Assembly (NCBI RefSeq): GCF_900115095.1
Contig: NZ_FOVH01000034.1
Span: 1-43,776 of the forward strand
Direction of reading: 5' to 3'
DNA length: 43,776 nt
Source: Actinomadura madurae
GTDB taxonomy: Bacteria; Actinomycetota; Actinomycetes; Streptosporangiales; Streptosporangiaceae
Part shown: piece after piece, positions 7,730-14,427 of the stretch
Layout of the letters: each line of letters begins with the position of its first letter
Position numbering within the stretch: position 1 is the first letter of the stretch
Translations under genes and position numbers: made by a program
Notes under the pieces: generated by a model
Seen by the model: only the letters and a program-made list of their open reading frames with translations
Databases searched by the model: none
Told to the model about the DNA's origin: nothing

Positions 7730-7990
7730 ATGACGCTTGCATACACCTTCTCGGCTCTGGCGGGGCTTCTGGCCGCCGTTTGCCTTTTGCAGGTCATCAC
7801 CGGTCGCGAAGTCGTCAGGCTTTCGAGGACGAGGCATCCACCTGGCCGGGTGAGGCGCATGTACTCCGGCCCGACGCTGATCGGGGTCGGTGGCGTGCTC
7901 TTGGGCGCGGGCATCGTCATGTGGGTGGGGATGGGGCTGCTCTGGGGCGGGCTCATCCTGGCGGTGGCCACGACGGCCCGGCGCTCCTGA
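7730..7990 (+). CDS. Small membrane protein
   Basis: An 86-residue protein with an N-terminal hydrophobic helix (LAYTFSALAGLLAAVCLLQVI), a basic loop (REVVRLSRTRHPPGRVRR) and a long C-terminal hydrophobic region (LIGVGGVLLGAGIVMWVGMGLLWGGLILAVA) that could form two helices. The positive loop would sit in the cytoplasm. I do not recognise the family. The ATG at 7730 is the first in frame. It is divergent from the NTF2-like gene. Confidence 0.6.
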   Translation: MTLAYTFSALAGLLAAVCLLQVITGREVVRLSRTRHPPGRVRRMYSGPTLIGVGGVLLGAGIVMWVGMGLLWGGLILAVATTARRS

Positions 7991-8290
7991 CCTGGGTCGA
8001 GCCGACGCCGCAGGGTGGGCTCCCGGCGCTGCATATGTCGGGGCCGGGGAAGCTGAGGTGGTCGAGGGTCTTCACGCCCGCGGGGAAGAGGGCGAGGACG
8101 GCCGGCGCCGACGTGGAGGCAGTCGAGTTGGCGTGCCCGGTCGGCGCGGGCCTGCGAGGCGGACATGGTCCAGAAGCCGAGGAGCACAGGTAGGTGAGGG
8201 TGGGAGCGAGGGCGCCGAGCCAGCGCCATGTCGTCCGTCGGTGGATGGCACAGGCGGGCCCGGTGGGGGCCGGGCCCGCCCAGGACGTCG
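7991..8290. other. Intergenic stretch between convergent genes
   Basis: No credible gene. Frames on both strands are open but lack recognisable domains, and the composition suggests decayed coding sequence. It separates the small membrane gene from the end of the CysO-like gene. Confidence 0.45.
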
Positions 8291-8569
8291 TCAGCCGCCG
8301 GCCACGGCGGGGATGATGGAGATCTGGGCGCCCTCGGGGGTGGGGGTGTCCAGGCCGTCGGCGAAGCGGACGTCCTCGTCGCCCACGTAGACGTTGACGA
8401 AGCGGCGGATCTTGCCCGCGTCGTCGAGGATGCGGGCGGAGATGCCGGAGTAGCTGGCCTCCAGGTCGGCGACGACGGCGCGGAGGGTGGCGCCCTCGGC
8501 CTTCACCTCCGCCTCGCCGCCGGTGTAGGTCCGCAGGATCGTCGGGATACGGACGGACACGCTGCTCAT
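8291..8569 (-). CDS. CysO-like sulfur carrier protein (MoaD/ThiS family)
   Basis: A 92-residue beta-grasp protein ending in Gly-Gly (IIPAVAGG). MoaD/ThiS/CysO proteins are adenylated and converted to a C-terminal thiocarboxylate that donates sulfide. It looks closer to mycobacterial CysO than to MoaD or ThiS: IPTILRTYTGG near the start, DLEASYSGIS in the middle, RFVNVYVGDEDVRF and the PAVAGG end are CysO hallmarks as I recall them. CysO normally works with CysM (O-phosphoserine-dependent) and the protease Mec. Here the partner is instead a ThrC-family enzyme 15 nt upstream in the same operon, which suggests sulfur transfer to a four-carbon substrate. Both genes lie behind a SAM-I riboswitch. 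Start ATG at 8569. Confidence 0.9.
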   Translation of the reverse strand: MSSVSVRIPTILRTYTGGEAEVKAEGATLRAVVADLEASYSGISARILDDAGKIRRFVNVYVGDEDVRFADGLDTPTPEGAQISIIPAVAGG

Positions 8570-8584
8570 GCTGCTCCTTCGTTC

Positions 8585-9829
8585 TCAGGCGAGGCCCGCG
8601 GCGCGGAACGCTTCCAGGGACGGGGCGATGTTCGCGGACGGGGCGACGACGGGTGCGACGGCGTCCAGGGTCTTCAGGCCGTCCCCGGAGTTGATGATCA
8701 CGGTTTCGGCGGACGGGTCGAGGGTGCCGCCCTCGATGAGCTTGCGGAGCGTCGCCACGGTGACGCCGCCGGCGGTCTCGCCGAAGATCCCCTCGGTGCG
8801 GGCCAGGAGGCGGATGCCCTCGACGATCTCGGCGTCGGTGACGTCCTCGACGGCGCCGCCGGTGCGGCGGGCGACGTCCAGGACGTACGGGCCGTCGGCG
8901 GGGTTGCCGATGGCGAGGGACTTGGCGATCGTGTCGGGCTTCACCGGGCGGACGACGTCGTGGCCGGCCTTGAACGCGGCGGCGACGGGGTCGCAGCCGG
9001 CGGCCTGGGCGCCGAACACGCGGTACGGCCGGTCCTCGACCAGGCCGAGCTTGATCAGCTCCTGGAAGGCCTTGTCGATCTTGGTGAGCTGGGAGCCGGA
9101 CGCGACCGGCACGACGATCTGGTCCGGCAGCCGCCAGCCGAGCTGCTCGGCGATCTCGTAGCCGAGCGTCTTGGAGCCCTCGGCGTAGTAGGGCCGGACG
9201 TTGACGTTCACGAACGCCCAGTCGTCCTGCTCGCCGGCGATCTCGGACGCGAGCCGGTTCACGTCGTCGTAGTTGCCGTCGACCGTCACGAACGTCCCGC
9301 CGTACACGGCCGTCGTGATGATCTTCTGGGATTCGAGGTTGGACGGGACGAACACCGCGCTGCGGATCCCGGCGCGGGCCGCGGCGGCGGCGACGGCGTT
9401 GGCGAGGTTCCCGGTGGACGGGCAGGCCAGCACCTTGAAGCCCAGCTCGCGGGCGGCGGCGAGCGCGACGGCGACGACCCGGTCCTTGAAGGAGTGGGTC
9501 GGGTTGCCGCTGTCGTCCTTCACCCACAGGCTCTGCAGGCCGAGGCTCTCGGCGAGGTTGTCGGCGCGGACGAGCCGGGTCAGGCCGGGCTCGGTGTTGG
9601 GCGTGTCCGCGACCGTGGACGGGACGGGCAGCAGCCCGCGGTACCGCCAGATGTTGCGCGGCCCGGACTCGATGCGCGCGCGGGTGACTCCCCCGAAGTC
9701 GTAGGCGATCTCCAGGGGGCCGAAACACTCCTCGCAGGCGTAGAACGGCCCAAGATCGCGAGTGGAGCCGCATTCGCGGCAGACTAGGGCGGTAGCCGGT
9801 CCGAGGTCTGTGGCAGGCGTGAGTGCCAT
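8585..9829 (-). CDS. thrC: Threonine synthase-family PLP enzyme, possibly O-phosphohomoserine-dependent homocysteine synthase
   Basis: A 414-residue fold-type II PLP enzyme of the ThrC family. An N-terminal zinc-ribbon-like pair is visible (Cys17/Cys20 and Cys32/Cys35), then the PLP lysine in THSFKDR (Lys115), CPSTGNLANAVAA for substrate carboxylate binding, and NSGDGLKT near the end. ThrC enzymes use O-phosphohomoserine and give threonine. Two things are odd. The usual phosphate-binding PVGNAGN-type loop reads PVASGSQ, and the gene is not with hom and thrB but is followed by a CysO-like carrier and controlled by a SAM riboswitch. I infer that it may use O-phosphohomoserine with the carrier thiocarboxylate to make homocysteine. 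I have an unverified memory of such a route being reported in Streptomyces. Plain threonine synthase activity remains possible. Confidence 0.88.
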   Translation of the reverse strand: MALTPATDLGPATALVCRECGSTRDLGPFYACEECFGPLEIAYDFGGVTRARIESGPRNIWRYRGLLPVPSTVADTPNTEPGLTRLVRADNLAESLGLQSLWVKDDSGNPTHSFKDRVVAVALAAARELGFKVLACPSTGNLANAVAAAAARAGIRSAVFVPSNLESQKIITTAVYGGTFVTVDGNYDDVNRLASEIAGEQDDWAFVNVNVRPYYAEGSKTLGYEIAEQLGWRLPDQIVVPVASGSQLTKIDKAFQELIKLGLVEDRPYRVFGAQAAGCDPVAAAFKAGHDVVRPVKPDTIAKSLAIGNPADGPYVLDVARRTGGAVEDVTDAEIVEGIRLLARTEGIFGETAGGVTVATLRKLIEGGTLDPSAETVIINSGDGLKTLDAVAPVVAPSANIAPSLEAFRAAGLA

Positions 9830-9845
9830 GAGGGCGAGGCCTTTC

Positions 9846-9987
9846 TCCCCATCTTTCCTGCGCCACCTTGGTCGCAGGCCGGAGTTGGCACCATCTCCCG
9901 GCCGGCCTCGCAGGATCGCGAGTGCGCCTCAGCCGGGTGGTTGCCGGGGCTTCGCAGGGCCGGTCCCTCCACCCCTCTGGATGAGCG
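9846..9987 (-). promoter_or_regulatory. SAM-I (S-box) riboswitch
   Basis: On the minus strand the leader shows the S-box core in order: CTCATC (P1 5' arm, 9980-9985), CAGAGGGGTGGAGGGAC, GGCCCTGCGAAGCC, CGGCAACC, a variable P3 hairpin, GGTGCCAACTCC, the P4 arms CCTGCG/CGCAGG and GAAAGATGGG, whose GATGGG (9848-9853) closes P1. The start codon is only 18 nt past P1, and the likely ribosome binding site GAGAAAGG directly abuts the P1 3' arm. There is no room for a terminator, so control is probably translational: SAM stabilises P1 and limits ribosome access. Class assignment is by eye against the known S-box consensus. Confidence 0.93.
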
Positions 9988-10085
9988 GTATTCAGTTGTC
10001 GAGAACCGCGAGCGGTTTGAACTCGTATGCGTGACTTTACATGAGCTGACCGGATGCCAGACAGGTGGGTCCGCCGATTGAGACG

Positions 10086-11045
10086 TTACCCGGACGAGTT
10101 CTTGATCACGCGGCCGGTCTCCGGCGGGACGGTCCGCTGCGTGGGGTCGAGGAACACGTGCCGGACGACCGGGACCCGTTCCCGGAGCCGCCGGTCGATC
10201 TCGCCGGCGACGTCCTCGGCCTGGTCGGCGCTGATGTCGTCGGAGAAGTGGACCTTGGCGGCGACGAGGAGCTGCTCGGGGCCGAAGTGCATGGTGAGCA
10301 GCTCGTCCACGCCGGTGACGCCGGGCGCGCCGAGGATCTCCGCGCGGATCTCGCGCTGCGCCGCCGGGTCGGCGGCCTGGCCGATGAGCAGGCGCACGCT
10401 CTCCCGTCCGATCGAGAACGCGAGGACGACGAGGAGGAGGCCGATGAGGACGGACGCGAGCCCGTCCCAGAAGTCCGAGCCGGTGATCTGCCGCAGCACC
10501 AGGCCGGCGGCGGCGAGCGCCAGCCCGATCATCGCGGCGGTGTCCTCTAACAGGGCGGTCTTGAACGTCACGTCGGGCGACTTGCGGACGTGCTCGACGA
10601 GGTCGCGCCCGTTGTCGCGGGTCTCCTTGCGGGCCTGGTAGTAGGCGCGGACCCAGGACGTCCCCTCCAGCACCGCCGCGAGGGCGAGGACGGCGTAGGC
10701 GAGCCACACGGCCGTCCCGGTGCCGCCGTGGCCGGTCATGGTCAGGATGCCCTCGAAGATCGAGAACCCGGCACCGGCCACGAAGATCCCGAACGCGGCG
10801 AGCAGCGACCACACGTACCGCTCGTTGCCGTATCCGAAGGGGTGGTGCCGGTCGGGGGGCCGTTCGCTGCGCCGCAGCGAGGCGAGGAGAAAGCCCTGGT
10901 TGAGGGTGTCCGCCACGGAGTGCGCGCTCTCCGCGAGCATCGCGCTGGAGCCGGCCAGCAGGCCGGCGATCAGCTTGGTGATCGCAAGGATGAGGTTCGC
11001 GGCACCGGCGACGAGCACGGTCTTCGTCGTCTCGGACCTGCTCAT
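10086..11045 (-). CDS. Cation diffusion facilitator family transporter
   Basis: A 319-residue CDF-family efflux protein, which exports divalent metals such as zinc in exchange for protons. Six transmembrane helices are expected. Metal-site signatures are AESAHSVADT (HxxxD-type) in helix 2 and EDTAAMIG in helix 5. The motif HHPFGYGNERYVWSLLAA after helix 2 is typical of the ZnT9-like branch. A cytoplasmic C-terminal domain (from about residue 230: GVTGVDELLTMHFGPEQLLVAAKVHF) has the ferredoxin-like CDF dimerisation fold. Metal specificity cannot be read from the sequence. It is divergent from otsA, with 110 nt between them. Confidence 0.93.
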   Translation of the reverse strand: MSRSETTKTVLVAGAANLILAITKLIAGLLAGSSAMLAESAHSVADTLNQGFLLASLRRSERPPDRHHPFGYGNERYVWSLLAAFGIFVAGAGFSIFEGILTMTGHGGTGTAVWLAYAVLALAAVLEGTSWVRAYYQARKETRDNGRDLVEHVRKSPDVTFKTALLEDTAAMIGLALAAAGLVLRQITGSDFWDGLASVLIGLLLVVLAFSIGRESVRLLIGQAADPAAQREIRAEILGAPGVTGVDELLTMHFGPEQLLVAAKVHFSDDISADQAEDVAGEIDRRLRERVPVVRHVFLDPTQRTVPPETGRVIKNSSG

Positions 11046-11155
11046 GCCGCTCGGTTACCCGGCGCTTCGCGGGCTAACCGGCGGCGGGCCGCGCGGTGAC
11101 GCATGCCACGCGGGTCACTTTGAAGGCGCTCGGCCACAACTGAGACCCTGCCGTC

Positions 11156-12658
11156 ATGAGCCAAGTGCTGGTGGCATCGAACCGGGGGCCGGTCTCGTTC
11201 TCGCTGTCGGAGGACGGGGAGCTCACCATGCGGCGCGGGGGCGGGGGGCTGGTGTCGGGGCTCGCCGCCGTCACGGGCGCGCCGCGCGACCCCGGACCGC
11301 CGCGCCCGGCCGGAACGCACGCGGAGCCGGCCGGCCAGGACCCGGACGTGCTCTGGGTGTGCGCGAGCCTCGGAGAGGCCGACCGGACGGCCGCTCGCCG
11401 GTCACCGGACGGCCGCATAGACCTCGCGGGTTACGAGACCGGCGGCGCGGCAGTGCGGATGCTCGACATCCCCGCGGCGACGTTCCACCGCGCGTACAAC
11501 GCCGTCGCCAACTCGACGCTGTGGTTCGTCCACCACCTTCTCTACGACACGCCGCGCAGCCCGCATTTCGATGCTCGCTCACGACGTGACTGGCAGTCCT
11601 ACGAGGCGTACAACGCAGCCTTCGCGGACGCCCTCGCACGGGACGCCTCCCAGGGCGCGAAGGCGGCCGTGCAGGACTATCACCTGTCGCTGGCACCGAG
11701 GATGTTGCGTGACCGCCGTCCCGATCTGAGGATCGTCCACTTCTCCCACACGCCGTGGGCGCCGCCTGAGTACTACAGCCTTCTCCCGGACGACATCGGT
11801 ACGCAGATCCTTCAAGGCATTCTCGGCGCCGACCACGCAGGGTTCCTCACCGAGCGGTGGGCATCGGCGTTCCTTGACTGCTGCGAGCTCCTACCTGGGG
11901 CACGCGTCGATCGGTCTGCCCGCACGGTCACCTGCGCAGGGCACACCACGCGCATAGGTGTGCATGGTCTCGGAGTGGACGGGACGGCGTTGCGCCAGCG
12001 TGCGGCAGAACAGGACGTCACCGAGCGGGCGCGCGCGCTGCGCGAGCAGGTGGGCGACCGGCAGCTCATCGTCCGGATCGACAGGACGGAGCTGTCCAAG
12101 AACATCGTGCGGGGGCTCGCCGCGTACCGCGAACTGCTCGTCAACCATCCGGAGTGGCGCGGCCGCGTGGTCCATCTGGCGTTCGCGTACCCGTCCCGCT
12201 ACGACCTGCCCGAGTACCGGGAGTACACGGCGGCCGTCCAGCGGATGGCGAAGCAGATCTCCGACGAGTTCGGCACCGCCGACTGGGAGCCGCTGATCCT
12301 GCAGGTGAACGACGACTACCCGCGTTCCCTCGCCGCCTACGGCCTGGCGGACGTCCTGCTCGTCAACCCGATCCGCGACGGCATGAACCTCGTCGCGAAG
12401 GAGGGGCCCGTCCTGTCGCGGCACGGCTGCGCGCTGGTGCTGTCCCGGGAGGCGGGCGCGGCGGCGGAGCTGTCCGAGGACGCGCTGATGGTCAACCCGT
12501 ACGACGTGTCGCAGACGGCGGAGACCCTCCATCAGGCCCTGCTCATGCCGCGCGCCAGGCGGGCCGAACGCTGCGCCCGGCTCGCGGCGGCGGCGACGGC
12601 GCTGCCTCCGCAACGCTGGTTCGCCGACCAGCTCGCGGCCCTCGACCCGGCCGGATAG
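11156..12658 (+). CDS. otsA: Trehalose-6-phosphate synthase family glycosyltransferase (GT20)
   Basis: A 500-residue GT20 enzyme, expected to join UDP- or GDP-glucose to glucose-6-phosphate to form trehalose 6-phosphate in the cytoplasm. Landmarks: N-terminal VASNRGPVSF and RRGGGGLVSGL, VQDYHLSLAPRML, IVHFSHTPWAPPEYY, IVRIDRTELSKNIVRGL (donor phosphate region), NPIRDGMNLVAKE and LSREAGAAAEL. The motifs deviate a little from the E. coli-type enzyme (for example VQDYHL for VHDYHL). Glucosylglycerol-phosphate synthase is a related alternative that motifs alone cannot exclude. The probable phosphatase partner otsB is in the window but about 6 kb away on the other strand. A strong bidirectional hairpin follows the stop. 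Confidence 0.88.
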   Translation: MSQVLVASNRGPVSFSLSEDGELTMRRGGGGLVSGLAAVTGAPRDPGPPRPAGTHAEPAGQDPDVLWVCASLGEADRTAARRSPDGRIDLAGYETGGAAVRMLDIPAATFHRAYNAVANSTLWFVHHLLYDTPRSPHFDARSRRDWQSYEAYNAAFADALARDASQGAKAAVQDYHLSLAPRMLRDRRPDLRIVHFSHTPWAPPEYYSLLPDDIGTQILQGILGADHAGFLTERWASAFLDCCELLPGARVDRSARTVTCAGHTTRIGVHGLGVDGTALRQRAAEQDVTERARALREQVGDRQLIVRIDRTELSKNIVRGLAAYRELLVNHPEWRGRVVHLAFAYPSRYDLPEYREYTAAVQRMAKQISDEFGTADWEPLILQVNDDYPRSLAAYGLADVLLVNPIRDGMNLVAKEGPVLSRHGCALVLSREAGAAAELSEDALMVNPYDVSQTAETLHQALLMPRARRAERCARLAAAATALPPQRWFADQLAALDPAG

Positions 12659-12696
12659 CGGCGCGCCGTCCCCCGGGCGACGGGTCCGGCGCGCCG
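12659..12696. terminator. Bidirectional hairpin terminator
   Basis: CGGCGCGCCG at 12659-12668 is repeated at 12687-12696 as a perfect 10-bp inverted repeat with an 18-nt loop. It begins right after the otsA stop and sits between two convergent genes, so it can end both transcripts. Confidence 0.7.
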
Positions 12697-12705
12697 CGGG
12701 TCATA

Positions 12706-13740
12706 TCAGGGCGCGCTGCTGGTGGACGGTTCGACGGCCAGGAGGGACGCGACCGGGTTGGGCTCGTGGTGCTGCTTCCAGCGTTCGCGCAACGCGGCCT
12801 TGCTCTGCGCCATGCGGCGGTGGGCGGCGGTCCGGGTGAAGCGGGCGAGTTGGGCCGCGGGCGGCTTCGGCAGGCCGCTCGGCTCGTAGCCGTACTCGGC
12901 GAGACGCTCGCCGAACGCCGCCTCGGCCAGGCTGATCTCCCAGGGGTCGAGCCGCTCCGCCCACGCCCCGACACGGCTGGTGGTGACGGCCTCGTGAGTC
13001 CGCTCGTGCCATCGCTTGCGGGACGGGACGATCTGCTTCGCGAGGCCCTCGGGGTGCGTCATCGCCGGGTCGAAGTCCTCGTCGAGGAACCCGCAGAGCC
13101 GGGTCAGCTCGTCGGCCGGGTCGGTGACGAGCCGCTCGTACTGCAGCTCGTAGTAGGTGTCGGGGCCGAGGCGCTCGGCGAGCCGCCGGCCCCGGTCGAT
13201 CGTCTCCCGCCACGCGCACACGGCGTGGTGGAGGTCCCCGTCGAACCAGGGCATCTCCAGCAGCGACGCGACGCAGTCCCGCCCGTCCCGGACGAGGTGG
13301 ACGAACTGCGCGTCGGGGAACAGGCGCAGCAGCGTCGGGACGTGCTGGGAGTAGCTCGGGCGCTTGTCGCCCCAGCGCTGCTTGCCGTGCAGGCGGGCAT
13401 AGGCGCGGAACACGATGCCGATCGCCGAGCCGAGCGTCGGCGGCCCGGCGGCGACCTCGTCGACGAGCCGGTCGGGGTCCATGCCGAGCGCGTGCACCTT
13501 GGTGGACCGGTCGCCGATGATCCATTCGGCGAGCCGCCGCCTGTTCTTGCTCTCCTGGAGGTCACCGAACTCGCACCGTGCCGTATAGGCGGGCAGGACG
13601 AACTTCGTCTCCGCGGGGATCGCGACGCGGGGATGCGAGTGGAGCATCAGCCGCAGCAGCGTCGTCCCCGAGCGGGGGCAGCCGAAGATGAAGATCGGGC
13701 GGTCGTGGCGGGGCGCCTGTCCAGGTGACATGCACCGCAT
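12706..13740 (-). CDS. Sulfotransferase family protein
   Basis: A 344-residue P-loop sulfotransferase, which would move sulfate from PAPS to a hydroxyl or amine. The PAPS 5'-phosphosulfate loop is FIFGCPRSGTTLLRLML (about residues 17-33) and the 3'-phosphate site is HLVRDGRDCVASLL. WGDKRPSY and YYELQYERLVTDP are typical of the bacterial Sulfotransfer_3-type group. There is no signal peptide, so it acts in the cytoplasm. The acceptor is unknown. In mycobacteria such enzymes sulfate trehalose and lipids, and the adjacent trehalose gene makes that worth noting but proves nothing. A second ATG three codons in (13731) is an equally good start. Confidence 0.88.
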   Translation of the reverse strand: MRCMSPGQAPRHDRPIFIFGCPRSGTTLLRLMLHSHPRVAIPAETKFVLPAYTARCEFGDLQESKNRRRLAEWIIGDRSTKVHALGMDPDRLVDEVAAGPPTLGSAIGIVFRAYARLHGKQRWGDKRPSYSQHVPTLLRLFPDAQFVHLVRDGRDCVASLLEMPWFDGDLHHAVCAWRETIDRGRRLAERLGPDTYYELQYERLVTDPADELTRLCGFLDEDFDPAMTHPEGLAKQIVPSRKRWHERTHEAVTTSRVGAWAERLDPWEISLAEAAFGERLAEYGYEPSGLPKPPAAQLARFTRTAAHRRMAQSKAALRERWKQHHEPNPVASLLAVEPSTSSAP

Positions 13741-13822
13741 GCTGGTGCAGACACCCAGCTCACAGCCCCGGTCCTGGACGCACCGTTGCCGCCCGATGAC
13801 CGACCTTTGACGGGGCGCCCGG

Positions 13823-14374
13823 TCAGGTGTAGGACTCGCCGAGCGTCTGCCGGACCTGCTTGCGGGCCTCGTGGATGCGGGACTTGACCGTGCCGAGCGG
13901 GAGCTTCAGCTGCTCGGCGATCTCGGCGTACTCCAGCTGGGAGACGTCCCGCAGCACGAGGGCCTGGATGAGGTCGGGCTTGCGGGCCTCCAGGTCCTCC
14001 ATGGCGTCCAGGATGTCGACCCGGGACCCGGCGATGACGCTGGTCCGGCGCGGGTCGGGGCGCTGCTGCGGAAGCTCGCCGGCCTGCTCCACCGAGCGGC
14101 GCTTCAGCGACCGGTAGGTGGAGCGGGCGGAGTTGGCGACGACGACGTGCAGCCAGGTGCTGAACCGCGACCTGCCCTCGAACCGGTGGATGTTCCGTGC
14201 GACCTGCAGTAGCGCGTCCTGGCAGGCCTCTTCCGCGTCCTGCCGGCAGGGCAGGAACCGGGAGCTGTGCCGCAGCACGTCAGGCTCGATCCTGCGGAGG
14301 AGCTCGTTGAGGGCACCCTGGTCGCCCTGGGCCGCCCGAACCGCCAGCTCCTCTGTCCTTTCGTCGAATGCCAT
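13823..14374 (-). CDS. ECF-type RNA polymerase sigma factor
   Basis: A 183-residue group IV sigma factor. Region 2 is clear (DAEEACQDALLQVARNIHRFEGRSRFSTWLHVVVANSARSTYRSLKRR), as is region 4 (LVLRDVSQLEYAEIAEQLKLPLGTVKSRIHEARKQVRQTL), so it should recruit RNA polymerase to a -35/-10 regulon. No anti-sigma factor is next to it. Instead it is divergent from a membrane Ser/Thr kinase whose start is 53 nt away. ECF groups activated by kinase phosphorylation are known, so this pair may be a signalling unit. The region between 2 and 4 contains several Ser/Thr residues that could be targets. Confidence 0.94.
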   Translation of the reverse strand: MAFDERTEELAVRAAQGDQGALNELLRRIEPDVLRHSSRFLPCRQDAEEACQDALLQVARNIHRFEGRSRFSTWLHVVVANSARSTYRSLKRRSVEQAGELPQQRPDPRRTSVIAGSRVDILDAMEDLEARKPDLIQALVLRDVSQLEYAEIAEQLKLPLGTVKSRIHEARKQVRQTLGESYT

Positions 14375-14427
14375 GCCGCCTCAATGCTCGTTCGCGCGCT
14401 CACCCCGTTTGCTGGGATGATACGGGA

